Source of the DNA: Chelydra serpentina
Taxonomy: Eukaryota > Chordata > Testudines > Chelydridae
DNA: 64,000 bases
Reading direction: 5' to 3'
Assembly (NCBI GenBank): GCA_037349315.1
Contig: JBAIAC010000264.1
Span: forward strand, 248,001-312,000
Positions 53,211 to 64,000 of this stretch are shown here, one piece after another (position 1 is the stretch's first letter; each line of letters starts with the position of its first letter). A program made the position numbers and the translations under genes. The notes below the pieces were generated by a model. That model saw nothing but the letters and a program-made list of their open reading frames with translations. It was not told the origin of the DNA and made no database searches.

Positions 53211-54450
53211 ATCCTGTGCTAATCCTGGGGAGAGAGCTTTTGGGCAGAGTGCTGGCTGAAAGAGGCTTGGGACAGACAGTAAAGAAACAGTCACTTGTTG
53301 TTTCATTCTGACTGCAATCAGAGAAACCGGACTTTGGACACTTCCCAGCTCTGTAGTTGACCCCAGCCCTGGAGCACAGTCCTTCAGCTAAAGGGGTGAG
53401 GTTGTTAGCCAGCAGCAGTAGGAGGTTGTTATCTTGCATGTGGCCTCAAGGGGATGTCACACACCCACAATCAGGGGCTGATGTTCATTGGTGGGAAGCT
53501 TCCCTAATGCAGACAAGATCCAAAAGAATCTATGGAAACAGCTTCCCCTGCTCTGCTCCCCACCCCCACAGGCCTGCAGATGCCTCAGCCCTAGGGCACC
53601 CCATGAGGGGGCTGGGGAAGTGAGCCACCCAGGATTGCTGTATTGGGGGAGCAGCCTCAGGCCCTTCCATCGAGCCATGTGCAGGCTCTGCTCCCTATGG
53701 GGTCCCCCATACTCACCAGCCCGAGCACCAGAGCAGGGAAGGAGAAGGTGCTTCGGACACAGCCCTGGGGGGTAACAGACAAGGGGGGCTGGGGGACAGG
53801 AAACCTCAGTGTCAAACTCTCTGCTGTGCTCGGGGGAGGGTCAGGCCCTGCTGAGTCTGCACAGCTGGGCATCTTCTGGGGATGTTCAGCACCTGGAGCC
53901 TGGCATGCCTGGGGCTGGCCCATGCCCCATTGTGCCAAGCTGGGGCCCTGCAGCCTCGGTCTCCATGCACATCTGGTGCTGAGCTGGCGGACGTGAGTTC
54001 GCTGCTAACACCAGAGACACCAGAGTCTCTCCCCACCTACTGCAGTGGGGGCTGTGGTTAACCCAAACTCATCTCAGTCTGGATGGGAACCCGGCCCTTT
54101 GATCCTTCTCACATCTCCCCCCACCATGAGAAAGACAGGGGGAGGGGCTGAGGTCAGGGAGACCAAACACTGCACATCAAGGTGTCGGTGATACCAGGGC
54201 CTCTCACACCTACCTGCTGAGGCTGGGAAAATACAACCCACTGAGCCAGACAGTTCTCTTCCCTACGGCCAGATGAGAGATGACGGCCAATATTCATCCA
54301 TCCCTCCATCTGCATACCCAACCCTCCATCCCTCCACTCCAAAACACACCCCTTCTTCCATCCTGCCCTCCATCTCCATACACCAGCAGTCCCAGCTAGG
54401 ATCACGGTGAGCTCCGTAGGCTGTAGAATTGCTTATTTCCATTGCCGGTC
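53211..54450. other. No intact gene; one possible decayed protease first exon
   Basis: At 53711-53770 the minus strand has CAGGGCTGTGTCCGAAGCAC, a leucine-rich stretch and CTCGGGCTG followed by GTGAGTATGGGG, similar to protease exon 1 ends, but no initiator ATG in frame. The rest is non-coding sequence of no recognised family. Confidence 0.35.
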
Positions 54451-54454
54451 TCCA

Positions 54455-56486
54455 TGTAGTTACACCTCATCCAGGTGACATTAGTTACACCTTGAATAGG
54501 TTAATCTCCTCCTCCCCATCCCATGCTCTAACCAGAGCCTTGCTCAGCCGCCAGAGGCAGCAACTGCTCCAGATTTTGAGGCTCAGGGAGTTAATTACAT
54601 TCCCCAAACGAGGACACTCTCTCTCTCTCTTTTGTTTTTCCTTTTTGTAATTTCATTTTTATTCATTGCAAAGCTATAAAGCAGAAAGCGAAGTTAATGA
54701 GCTGGTACAGGGGGGACTGGGGTGGGGGAGAAATGACTGAGGATCTGCGTGCAGGGCATTTGGGTCCAGTGTCTCGCTGGTTAATAGCTCGGTACACAAG
54801 CAAGCTGGCTGGCTCGGCAGGACACCAACTAGATCCAATTCTCCATTGCGCTATGGAACCTCTCTGTCGCTATCTAGGGGTAGCGGATGTAAACAGTAGG
54901 CCTGCTTGTCATTTTCTGAGAGAATTCATCATTTGGAAAATGGGGCTGAATCAAAAATGGAATATTGTTTGCTGGGAAACATCAAAACAACATGAAAGGA
55001 AGTGAAAATGTGTGTTTCATTTAAACCTGACATTTTCATTTAGTTTCTAATAGAAACATTTCATTTTGTTTTATTTCAAATTGAATTGGTAATTTCACGT
55101 TGAAGTGTTGCTTTTGTTCAGATTTGACTGGAAGTTTTCATTTTGTACCAATTTGAGATTTTCACTCTGCTTCTAATTAAACGCTCCTTTTGTCTTGAAA
55201 GCTGTGTTTCTTTTCCTTTTGGAATTCCACTTTTCCTTCAAAATTCAAACTTCATTTTGTTTCATTTTGAATTGAAATTTTCAGCTTGTGCCAATGTAAT
55301 TGTTCATTTTCTGTCTGACTGATATTTCAGCACACCTGGATTTGAAAATGTTATTTCGTTCAAATTCTTGTTTAATTTCTTACTGTAAGGTTGTTTCCTT
55401 TCTAAATAAAAATCCCATTTGGACTGTGATTGAAATAGTATGAGAGTGGGCAAGAAAACTATGTGGTTTGATGAAGAAGCTTGATACATTCCTTAAGGGG
55501 ATTATACGACATGATTGCAGGGCCTGGATTGGACGATGTTGTATGATCCTATGTTGTATGACATTTTTCTTTAGTTTTGAACTGAAATTTCATATGTTTT
55601 CTAAATTAAATGTCGTTTCCTTTCTAAACGAAGTACCACTTTGAATTCTCATTGGAAGTTTTGTTCAGTTTCTTATGGGAATTTCCTAGTGTTTCTAACA
55701 TAATTCCACTTTTGTTTCTAATGTAGAGGTCTAAGACGATGAAGAGTTGGGCTCCATGTGTCAAGCACGGGGCGATTCAGGGACATGAGGAGAATTCCAG
55801 CGGGTCCAAGGCTTGTAGATGTTCCATCGTTGCCTTTATCCAGGGGATGAACTGGGAGACCCGTGTGTACACTTCAGGAGGGGAAGCGTCCTTAGGACCA
55901 AAGGAGACGATGCCCTGGGCCACCGTCCCACACACCAGGGGCCCCCCAGAATCACCCTGTGAAATGAAACCAGAAATTAGATGGATGGATCACATCAGAT
56001 CAAGTTGTTTCCTTCTGTTGACAGAGAGTTGGGACTTGCCTCCCACCCCACCCCAGGCCCAGCTGGTCACAGTGTCTCCTCCCCCTAGGCTGGGCCAGTC
56101 TTGGCATTACCTCTCCTGGGCTGAGCATGATACTTACGTCGAAAGATGATTTCCTGCCACGCTGATCCCCTGCGCACAGCATGGTCCCAGGATTATACTT
56201 ATTGGGAAAGCGCCTGCTGCAGACCCTGTCCTCCATCACCTCCAGATCCACCTCCATCAGCACGTTTGAGGCCTTCCCAGGGATCACACTTGTCAGGCCC
56301 CAGCCAGCCACGCTGCACACGGACCCCGGTTTAACTTTGTCCCCATAGCGGGGCAGGGGGATGAGCTGAACCTGGTCACTCAGTCTGGCCTCCTGGGCCA
56401 ACTGCCGTGGGGAGAGAGAAGAAAAGCACGAAGATCTGAGTCAGGAGTAGGAGAGACGCACATGAACCAGAGCAAAACAAACAGTT
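54455..56486. repeat. Segmental duplication, gene 3 3' flank (copy of 8200-10196)
   Basis: Collinear with the 3' half and downstream flank of protease gene 1. The similarity extends through exons 5 and 4 up to the intron 3 minisatellite, then changes to gene 2-like sequence on the other side of the array. Confidence 0.85.
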
Positions 56487-59237
56487 TGAGGTCATCATTG
56501 GAGTGGTGGGATGGAGGCGGTACCTCCCGATGTGTGAGGTCACTGGGGGCGGGGTGATGGGATGGGGGCGGTACCTGTAGCAGTGTGAGATCACTGGGGG
56601 CGGGGTGATGGGATGGGGGCGGTACCTGCAGCAGTGTGAGGTCACTGGGGGCGGGGTGATGGGATGGGGGCGGTACCTGCAGCAGTGTGAGGTCACTGGG
56701 GGCGGGGTGATGGGATGGGGGTGGTACCTGCAGCAGTGTGAGGTCACTGGGGGCGGGGTGATGGGATGGGGGCGGTACCTGCAGCAGTGTGAGGTCACTG
56801 GGGGCGGGGTGATGGGATGGGGGCGGTACCTGCAGCAGTGTGAGGTCACTGGGGCGGGGTGATGGGATGGGGGCGGTACCTGCAGCAGTGTGAGGTCACT
56901 GGGGGCGGGGTGATGGGATGGGGGCGGTACCTGTAGCAGTGTGAGGTCACTGCGGGCGGGGTGATGGGATGGGGGTGGTACCTGCAGCCTGTGTGAGGTC
57001 ACTGGGGGCGGGGTGATGGGATGGGGGTGGTACCTGCAGCCTGTGTGAGGTCACTGGGGGCGGGGTGATAGGATGGGGGTGGTACCTGCAGCAGTGTGAG
57101 GTCACTGGGGGCGGGGTGATGGGATGGGGGTGGTACCTGCAGCAGTGTGAGGTCACTGCGGGCGGGGTGATGGGATGGGGGTGGTACCTGCAGCCTGTGT
57201 GAGGTCACTGGGGGCGGGGTGATGGGATGGGGGCGGTACCTGCAGCAGTGTGAGGTCATTGGGGGCGGGGTGATGGAATGGGGGCGGTACCTGTAGCAGT
57301 GTGAGGTCACTGGGGGCGGGGTGATGGGATGGGGGCGGTACCTGTAGCAGTGTGAGGTCACTGGGGGCGGGGTGATGGGATGGGGGTGGTACCTGCAGCC
57401 TGTGTGAGGTCACTGGGGGCGGGGTGATGGGATGGGGGCGGTACCTGCAGCAGCATGATGTCATTTTCACCCGTCTCATCGTTGTACTCTGGGTGGGGGA
57501 TTCGGCGACGTACCCAGATCTTCTGCCTCCCCCATTCTCTCTCTTTTTTTACGTTGTGGGCCCCCAGCAGCACAGAGATGTTGCTGTGAAATACAAGGGG
57601 ATGCAGGTGCTGCAGACAGGCCAATACTGTAGATGCAGTCATGGGTTGTTAACCTTGTTACAGTGGGTGTGTGTAGACGCTGCCTGGCACACAGGCTCAA
57701 TGTACAAAAAACAGTTCTCCGGGGCTTTCCCCCTGCTGGTGGGGGTGGGGTGGCATCTTTTACATGGCCCCAGGTTAGGAGAATGGTTGGCTCAGGGATA
57801 GGGGATATTGTATTTCTTACCCCAGGTTGCAGTTACAATGAGCCGCCGTCACCACCACGTCCTCCCGGATGAGGAAGCCTCCACACTTCCTTCTTTGATT
57901 TATTCCTGTCTCTATGCTCACGAAGGCCATGTAGGGTCTGGAGTGAGGCCGGGCTTCCTTTCCCCCGATGATCTCCCCTGGCCAAGCCCCCAGGAGAAGA
58001 AGTTCGTTCAGGCCCCCAATCCAGCAACCTGGTGTACCCGGCCCTCAACCAGGATCAGAGCCCCCATGTGCCAGGCGCTGCACAGACCCCAACCAGGATC
58101 AGGGCCCCATTGATCCAGGCACTGCACAGATCCTGACAGGGATCAGAGCCCCCACTATGCCGGGTGCTGCACAGAAACAGACTGTGAATCCCTGCTCCAG
58201 AGACATCGACAGAGGACAAAGCCTTACCCCCATTTCACACACTGGGAAATCCAGGCACAACAGGGAAGTGACTCCGTTCAGATCCCTAGTGCACAGTGTG
58301 GAGAACTGGAAAATGAACCCAGAAGTCCATCCCCGTTCCTCCCCGCCACTCTAACCGCATGAACCCACTCCTCTCCCAGAGCCAGAGACTGACCCCAGGA
58401 GTCCTGGCTCTCAGCCCCCCGCCCCCCCAACCACACAGGCTGCACAGCTTTGCATTTCCTGTCTAGGAGTTGGCCGTTCACATCCGGCATTAGTGGGTTC
58501 CTGTGTCCCAACTCCCTCTCGGGGGATTTATTATGGTAGCATCAGCCCCCTCCTCTCCCTCTGCCCCTTTAGCTCCCTGCCCACCTGCCCTCACACTCCC
58601 ACAACTGCCCAGCTGGGTCCTGGGCACACACCGATAGCCCTGGTGGAAGCATCTGACTCTGGGAAGGAGCCACGTTTGCAGACACGTCCGATAGTGCCCG
58701 GCTCTGTCCCATGTATTCACCAGCCTGAGCCCTGGGGGGCAGGGGAAGCAATGGTGAGCAGGAGCAGCAGCATCATCAGAGGGAGTCTAGGGAAGGGGAC
58801 GATGCATCTGACTCTGGGGTCACCTGGCTGTGGGAGAAGGAAACGGAAGGGATGACCCCCCCGCCCCCGAGGTGACACTCAGTTCTGGGTAAAGCACAGC
58901 CCCCAGTTCCTCCCCGGGGAGGAGTTCACACTCTGGGTGAGTCACTCACTAGGGACCCTACAGAACTAGCAGAGAGCAATCTGGCTGGGGCTGTGCACAT
59001 CTGGGGCCCTGCACCCCCTGCAGACAGAGCAGATTAGGGGCCTGCATCCCTTGGAGATGTTCACATCTGGGACATTGTACTCTGGAGGACATGCATATCT
59101 GGTGCCCTGAACCCCTTGGAGATGGTACATATTGGGGCCAAGATGCTGCCCCACTCACCAGCCTGTGCCTTGGGGAGCAGGAACAGGAGCAGAATTATCA
59201 GGGCCCAATTGGGGGCGGGAGGTGAGGGGGTTGGCAT
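55777..59237 (-). CDS. Protease gene 3: chimeric granule serine protease
   Basis: Body exons: 57821-57977, 57445-57583, 56138-56401 and 55777-55956, all with GT-AG borders and consistent phases. His57 (VVVTAAHC), Asp102 (ENDIMLLQ) and Ser195 (GDSGGPLVC) are present. Exons 2-3 are like gene 2 ([17 protein letters not shown]), while exons 4-5 are nearly identical to gene 1 (four residue changes in exon 4; Ser189 and Glu226 kept). Two first exons are possible. The proximal one at 58721-58773 is two bases short, so out of phase, and has a weakened donor (GTGAAT). The distal one at 59159-59237 ([20 protein letters not shown]...KAQA) is in phase with an intact GTGAGT donor. I use the distal one, giving about 260 residues; this choice is an inference. 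If it is not expressed, the gene lacks a signal peptide and is a pseudogene. Confidence 0.75.
56487..57444 (-). repeat. 51-bp minisatellite in intron 3 of protease gene 3 (about 18 units)
   Basis: Same unit and same start at the exon 3 donor as in genes 1 and 2. A private variant, CTGCAGCCTGTGTGAGG on the plus strand, occurs in several units from 56980 to 57410. It changes the unit length and shifts the frame after the first unit. The array separates gene 2-like exons 2-3 from gene 1-like exons 4-5. Confidence 0.95.
58721..58773 (-). pseudogene. Frameshifted proximal first exon of protease gene 3
   Basis: Aligned with exon 1 of gene 2 this exon is 53 nt instead of 55, so translation from its ATG would be out of phase with exon 2. 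The donor has A instead of G at +5 (GTGAAT). The TATA-like CATAAGT of gene 2 is replaced by TCACCTGGC-type sequence (plus strand). Three independent defects suggest it is no longer used. Confidence 0.7.
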
Positions 59238-59394
59238 CTGCCTGGGAGGCGGGTGGTAGGCCTGGTTGAGCCCGTGATGCTGTGCCCTGATGCAGTTTGA
59301 ATGGACCCCCCTGCTCCATGCATGCAGCTAGTGATGAGATAGCCACTGAATCAACTTTGCTGGCCTCTTCCTCCAGGCCCTAAGTCCATTTCCC

Positions 59395-60150
59395 ACCCCC
59401 TCTCATGAAGGGCCGCTGTGTAGGGTGAGGCTGGATCCCATAAGGACCTGCTCCCACTACACTGGGGGAGGGGCTGAGTGGACTCCAGTGTGTAGCTGCT
59501 CCTGGCCGTACGTACTAGGGGGGCCCACTGCATGTTTGGCGCTTCTGAAAATCTCCCCATAACCCCCCTTGGGAGATGCTGGGCGCTGAGCTTCCATGGG
59601 ATTGAGCCCCAGCACTTGACAGGATGGGCTGGGGCTTGTAAAGGGGGATCAGGGGGTCAGGGGCCCAACTCCCACTGAAAGTCAATGGGATTTTGACACC
59701 TCACTCCTGCACAAGGCTTTGAACATCCCAGCCTGGCTGTGTGTGATAGTGGTGGTCAGGTGTAAAGGCCCTGGAAGGAATTAAACACCCCCAAAGGCTG
59801 AATGTCACGACACTCCATTGATGCCGGCAGACAGACGACAGGGAGTGAAATTAACAAGCAACCACAGGTGAAGGCACCAACAGGGCTGAGATACTGCAGC
59901 AATGAGTAACACTGTCAGGGGATGGATGGATGGATGGATGGATGGATGGATGGGGTGGGAGGGAGGGAGGCAGGGATGGAGATTTTCAGATGCGTAGGGA
60001 GAGCAGGAGGAACAGATGGCAGGGTGGATTGATAGAAGGGTGTGGATGGGGTGGGACAAATGGAAGGGGTGGATGGACATGGAGGGTGTAATAGAAAGAG
60101 GGATCCTGAGACATGAGGCCTACTATAAGGGGCCTGGTGTAAGGCCTAAG
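59395..60150. repeat. Flanking block, copy C with GGAT array
   Basis: Collinear with 45000-45775, including a GGAT run at 59921-59952. It is interrupted after GTAAGGCCTAAGG by a CR1 insertion. Confidence 0.85.
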
Positions 60151-60650
60151 GGAATCAGTGGGGGCAAAAGACCTATCTGGCTTCAAGATTAAGCTAGATA
60201 TGTTTATGGAGGGGATGGTTTGATGGGATAACATGATCTTGACAATTAATTCACCTTTGGCCATCAGTGGTAAATAGGCCCAATGGCCAGTGATGGGATG
60301 TTAGAAATTACTACAGGGAACTGTTTCCTGGGTGTCTGTCTGGTGAGTCGCCCACATGCTCAGGGTTCAGCTGATCACCATATTTGGGGTCGGGAAGAAA
60401 TTTTCCTCCAGGGCAGATTGGCAGAGGCCCTGGAGGTTTTTCGCCTTCCTCTGCAGCATGGGGCACGGGTCATTTGCTGGAGGATTCTCTGCATCTTGAA
60501 GTCTTTAAACCATGTTTTGAGGACTTCAATAGCTGAGACATAGGTGAGAGGATTATTCCAGGAGTGGGTGGGTGAGATTCTGTGGCCTGCGTAGTGCAGG
60601 AGGTCAGACTAGATGATCATAATGGTCCCTCCTGACTTTAAAGACTATGA
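60150..60650 (+). repeat. CR1-type LINE 3' end
   Basis: Contains GGGAAGAAATTTTCCTCCAG, TGCAGGAGGTCAGACTAGAT and ATAATGGTCCCTCCTGACTT, ending in ACTATGAG next to the retroviral LTR. Absent from the paralogous block B, so it inserted after the duplication or was lost there. Confidence 0.75.
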
Positions 60651-61920
60651 GGTAAATATAAAGTTAGCAAGAGTCAGGCTACAGGCAAAAGTGACGCCCT
60701 GTAACCAAGCAGATGCCGGCTTGCAGGTTCCTTATCCGATACATGAACTTGCCAAGCACAGGGCTGGCATGTCAGAAACACAAGCACTCGTAGGCACTAA
60801 TATCCACGTAAACACATTCCAGAAGGATCGTGCCGGAACATCCCAATACAAGGTAAACACCCCCAGTACATGTTAAACACACTCCCTGAAGATGATACAT
60901 GGACACACCGATCTCTCCTAAAGATAAGGTCAGGATGACAGGGTGATGGATAGAGATGTTTTGAGCAAACCAACAGGGACACGATAAAGGGGGGTAACTA
61001 ACCATATCAGAGGAGCAATATGTAACTTGTTTGTATCAAGTATCAGAGGGGTAGCCGTGTTAGTCTGGATCTGTAGAAGCGACAAAGGGTCCTGTGGCAC
61101 CTTATAGACTAACAGAGGTATTGAAGCATAAGCTTTCGTGGGTGAATACCCACTTCTTCGGATGCAAGCAGTGGAAATGTCCAGAGGCAGAACATTTCTG
61201 GACATTTCCACTGCTTGCATCCGAAGAAGTGGGTATTCACCCATGAAAGCTTATGCTCCAATACCTCTGTTAGTCTATAAGGTGCCACAGGACCCTTTGT
61301 CGCTTCTTGTTTGTATCAGTGCATAAAAGAGGAGTCACAGAGGAGGTGTCCTGGTTCAGCTGAGGGAGGAGCAGAAAGTCCCTCACTGAGCTAAGTCCTT
61401 TGTCTCGGGCATACATATGTTCATGTACCTGCAGCATGTATAGGGCATTAATACTGTGCTTTGTAGACAATAAACTTGGCCGAGCACCTTCACCACTGAA
61501 CCGAGTCTGTGGTCTTTTTGGGCAGCTTGATGGAAATCTGCTGTATGGGCTACTTGTCTAGAGCTGGTGCAGGATACACAGAAAACACACACACAGCCAA
61601 CAGCTGACAACACTGGTGACCCCGACCGCTGATCTGGTAAGTAGGTGAGCTGGCCTCTGTAGGAATCACGTTCAAACATGGTAGAAAGTTACAAGTTAGG
61701 AAACCCCCCCTTATCCTCTCCATGCAAATCCTCACAGAGTTTGATGGGATGTGGACGCACTGGGATATCAGCAAAGGATTTCCATATGACTTTAAAAAAG
61801 ATAGTGGGGAAGAAACATAGAATGGAATCTGTAAGGCTAGGGCAGAGATTGCAGCCTGGGAAAATAATAAGAGTAAGTTCTGACTGAAGGAAGATCTCAT
61901 GGCAGGTTTAACTGGCTTTT
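60648..61920 (+). mobile_element. Second copy of the endogenous retroviral LTR-PBS-gag fragment
   Basis: LTR 60648-61612 matches 45778-46462 apart from a 267-bp insertion at 61039-61305. TGGTGACCCCGACCGCTGAT follows, then a gag-like frame from 61678 (MVESYKLGN) broken by a frameshift relative to the copy at 46528. No other viral genes. Truncated at the same place as the other copy, so both come from one duplicated fragment. Confidence 0.7.
61039..61305. mobile_element. Inverted-dimer SINE-like insertion with 13-bp target duplication
   Basis: Bounded by CTTGTTTGTATCA at 61026-61038 and 61306-61318. Left arm 61077-61185 and right arm 61197-61304 are near-perfect reverse complements of about 108 bp with an 11-nt spacer. 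The left end adds AGTATCAGAGGGGTAGCCGT. Same family as 13766-13913 and 23796-23943. The uninterrupted site is visible in block B at 46148-46172. Confidence 0.9.
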
Positions 61921-61994
61921 TGTTTATTTTCCTGGATCACTAGTAGCTCTCTGTCCTTCTTTCCTCTTCAATATCCAGTTGTCTGTCTTCTTGT

Positions 61995-62290
61995 CAGCCA
62001 GATCCATCCATCCATCCATCCATTCTTCTTCAACATCTATTTATCATCAGTCCAGCCATTCTTCTTCAATATCCATTTGACCATATTCTTGCAATATCCA
62101 TCCATCCATCCATCCATCCATCCATCCATTCTTCTGCAATATCCAACCATCATCCCTCCATCCATCCATTCATCCATTTTTTTACAATATCCAATTATCA
62201 TCCAGCCATCCAACCATCCATCCAGCCATTCTTCTGCAATATCCATCCGTCCATCCATCTGCAATATCCATCTATCCCTGCATCCATCAA
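61995..62290. repeat. Composite (CATC)n array
   Basis: Paralogous to 46847-47115, with a longer CATC run at 62098-62130. Confidence 0.85.
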
Positions 62291-62374
62291 GCCATCCTTC
62301 TGCAACATGCCTCTGTCTTCTCATTTGCCATGTCCATTTCTCCATTGTTCTGCAGTATCTATCCATCATCTGTC

Positions 62375-62690
62375 ACCCATGGGTACATCTTTTCCTGTAA
62401 CCTTGTGGCACAGGGTCATTCTTTTTTCACTTACTTATGTGAAGCATTTCTTAAACCTATGGCATAGTATGGCTCAGCTAAAATGTTACAGGCCTCAGGC
62501 TGTATGCCTTGTGTTTTAGCCCTCCTTACTTAGAACCTAATACCTAATTATCCCTTCTAACTACTGATCAATCTTATACTTCTATAAATCTACAACTTAA
62601 CTCTATTTACCATGCAAAGATTATATATGACATCACATATTAGCTAATCATAACATCAAACAATAAATGAACGATCAACTAAAATTATTG
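62375..62690. repeat. Duplicated AT-rich block
   Basis: Matches 47195-47470 and 31020-31340 (ACATCTTTTCC...GTAACCTTGTGGCA...CATAGTATGGCTCAGCTAAA). Here, as at 31340, it continues into the 3' end of a protease exon 5. Confidence 0.75.
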
Positions 62691-62797
62691 TCTACACTTC
62701 CATCCATCCATTCATCTGCAGTACCCTGTCAGCCAGCTATCCCTCTGCAATACCCAGCTATCTCTAGACCCACGTTAGAGGAGATGGACGGTCCCCT

Positions 62798-62897
62798 CTA
62801 AGGCTTCAGCTTGCACAGAGTTTTCTTGATTCACGAGACGTATTTGGAGACATTGGTGAACACCTGGGGGTGCTAACCCATCAGGTTTGCCATAGGA
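62798..62897 (-). pseudogene. Broken last exon of a fourth granule protease
   Basis: Aligned with exon 5 of gene 2, the final codons read IKKTLCKLKP then stop at 62798-62800. The preceding residues are FTNVSKYVS, then TGA where gene 2 has a tryptophan codon. The exon is cut off by a GC-rich repeat near 62898 before the GDSGG motif. The 3' flank (CATC run, CTCTGCAATACCCAGCTATC) also matches gene 2. It is the stump of a lost gene. Confidence 0.8.
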
Positions 62898-64000
62898 GCA
62901 GGGCCGGTGTAACCACTAGGCAAACTAGGCAGTCGACTAGGGCGCCAAGTGGTTGGGGGGTGGCAAAAAGCGGTGCCCTGGCTCGGCAGGGAGGAGCTGC
63001 CTTCCGGAGGCACTGGAGAACCAGAGCGTCGGCTTGCATGGTCAGCGAGCCCCAGCCATGGAGGAGCCGGTGAGGCGCAGGGGGAGCAGCAGCCCTGCAA
63101 AGGGGCAGCGCTGCTAGCGGGAAGCATCCACGCCCCCCGCCCCTCCTACCCAGGCTGCGGCCTGGTGCCCCCCTCCGGGGGGCTCCTGCAGCAGATGCAT
63201 GCGGGCGTCGGACCCCGTGCGCCCTTCGGCTTTCCCCTCACCGCGCTTGGGTTCTGTGGCTCCCGGGAGTGTGAGCCGCCGCTGCCCCTCCCGGAGCAGG
63301 CTCAGGGCCCCGCGCCCCGGCAGCGGGAGCGGCTCACACTCCCGGGAGGGAGCCGCAGAGCCTGAGCATGGTAAGGGGGCAGCCGGGGGGCGCATGGGGG
63401 CTGCTGCCTGCATGCATCTGCTGCAGCCCACAGGAGCCAGAGGCCCTCCCCCGCTCCCCCCCCCACCCGCTGCCTCAGCGCTCTGCGGGGGAGGGGCTGT
63501 GCGCATGGCAGCCTGGCAGTGTGTTTTGCCTCCACGTGGAGCCAGAGTCTGACCAGCCTGGGCGTGGTAAGGGGAGTCTCGGGGGGGGCATTCAGGGAGC
63601 AGGGGGGTTGGAAGGGTCGGGAGTTCTGGGGGGGCTGTCAGGAGGTGGGGGTGTGGAGAGGGATTGGAGCAATCAGGGGACAGGGAGCAGGGAGGGTTGG
63701 ATGGGTCAGGAGTTCTGGGGGTCCTGTCAAGGGGCAGGGAGCAGTTGGATGGGGCGTGGGAGTCCCGGGGGTCTGTCTGGGGGAGGGGGTGTGGGTAAAG
63801 GTTGGGGCAGTCAGGGGACAGGTAGGGGGTAGAGTCCTAGGGAGGCAGTTACAGTGGGGGCATGTCAGGAGGGGGCAGTTGGGGACAAGGAACAGGGAGG
63901 CTTAGGTAGGGGGTGGGGTTCTGGGGGGCAGTTAGGGGCAGGGGGACGCTCTGACTCTCCGGTGCCTCCGGAAGGCGGTTCCTCCCTGCCGAGCTGCTGC
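62898..64000. repeat. GC-rich interspersed repeat with tandem units
   Basis: Begins GGGCCGGTGTAACCACTAGG and GACTAGGGCGCCAAG, like the element at 15345, continues GC-rich, and from 63560 has tandem GGGTTGGAAGGGTCGGGAGT and GTGGAGAGGGATTGGAGC units as at 47467-47720. An inverted pair at 63257-63277 and 63331-63352 (GGCTCCCGGGAGTGTGAGCC and complement) can fold. Open frames are compositional. It continues past the window end. Confidence 0.5.

Overview
The window looks like nuclear DNA of a cryptodiran turtle. Coding sequence is sparse and split into exons with GT-AG borders. Several tRNA-derived SINEs with a CR1-like tail (14.6, 23.3, 24.8 and 25.2 kb) have the structure of the Cry-type SINEs of turtles. 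CR1 LINE fragments, a gypsy-type LTR element, retrovirus-like remnants and long mini/microsatellites fill most of the rest. The species assignment is an inference from repeats, not from a database match.

Layout. 0-7 kb: one intact single-exon olfactory receptor gene (2728-3660, minus) between two copies of a 928-bp segment. 7-8.2 kb: GC-rich repeats and a LINE tail. 8.2-15.9 kb: serine protease gene 1 (minus). 12.9-14.3 kb (inside gene 1 intron 1) and 17.9-29 kb: LINEs, SINEs and a decayed gag-protease LTR element. 29-31.4 kb: LTR-like and CATC repeats. 31.45-34.8 kb: protease gene 2 (minus). 35.1-38.4 kb: two minisatellites. 38.5-47.5 kb: partly triplicated flanking blocks holding protease signal-peptide exons without bodies, plus a retroviral LTR-PBS-gag fragment. 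47.9-53.2 kb: a structurally complete, very young LTR element without pol. 54.4-59.2 kb: protease gene 3 (minus). 59.4-62.9 kb: a second copy of the 45-47.5 kb block and a broken last protease exon. 63-64 kb: GC-rich repeats.

The three proteases are secreted, granule-type serine proteases of the granzyme/cathepsin G/chymase group. Each has five coding exons, a short Gly-Glu propeptide before IIGG, and His57, Asp102 and Ser195 in exons 2, 3 and 5. They are in tandem on one strand. Genes 1 and 3 share cathepsin G-like exons 4-5. Genes 2 and 3 share exons 2-3.

The most striking structure is in intron 3 of all three genes. It begins with a 51-bp minisatellite (about 22, 13 and 18 units) whose unit contains a near copy of the end of exon 3, including the Asp102 motif and the splice donor. 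The unit is 17 codons long and open in the exon 3 frame, so every unit offers a same-phase donor identical to the real one. Gene 3 changes from gene 2-like to gene 1-like across this array, which suggests that the minisatellite served as a recombination point that made a chimeric gene.

All coordinates and translations were read by eye. No alignments, searches or expression data were available.
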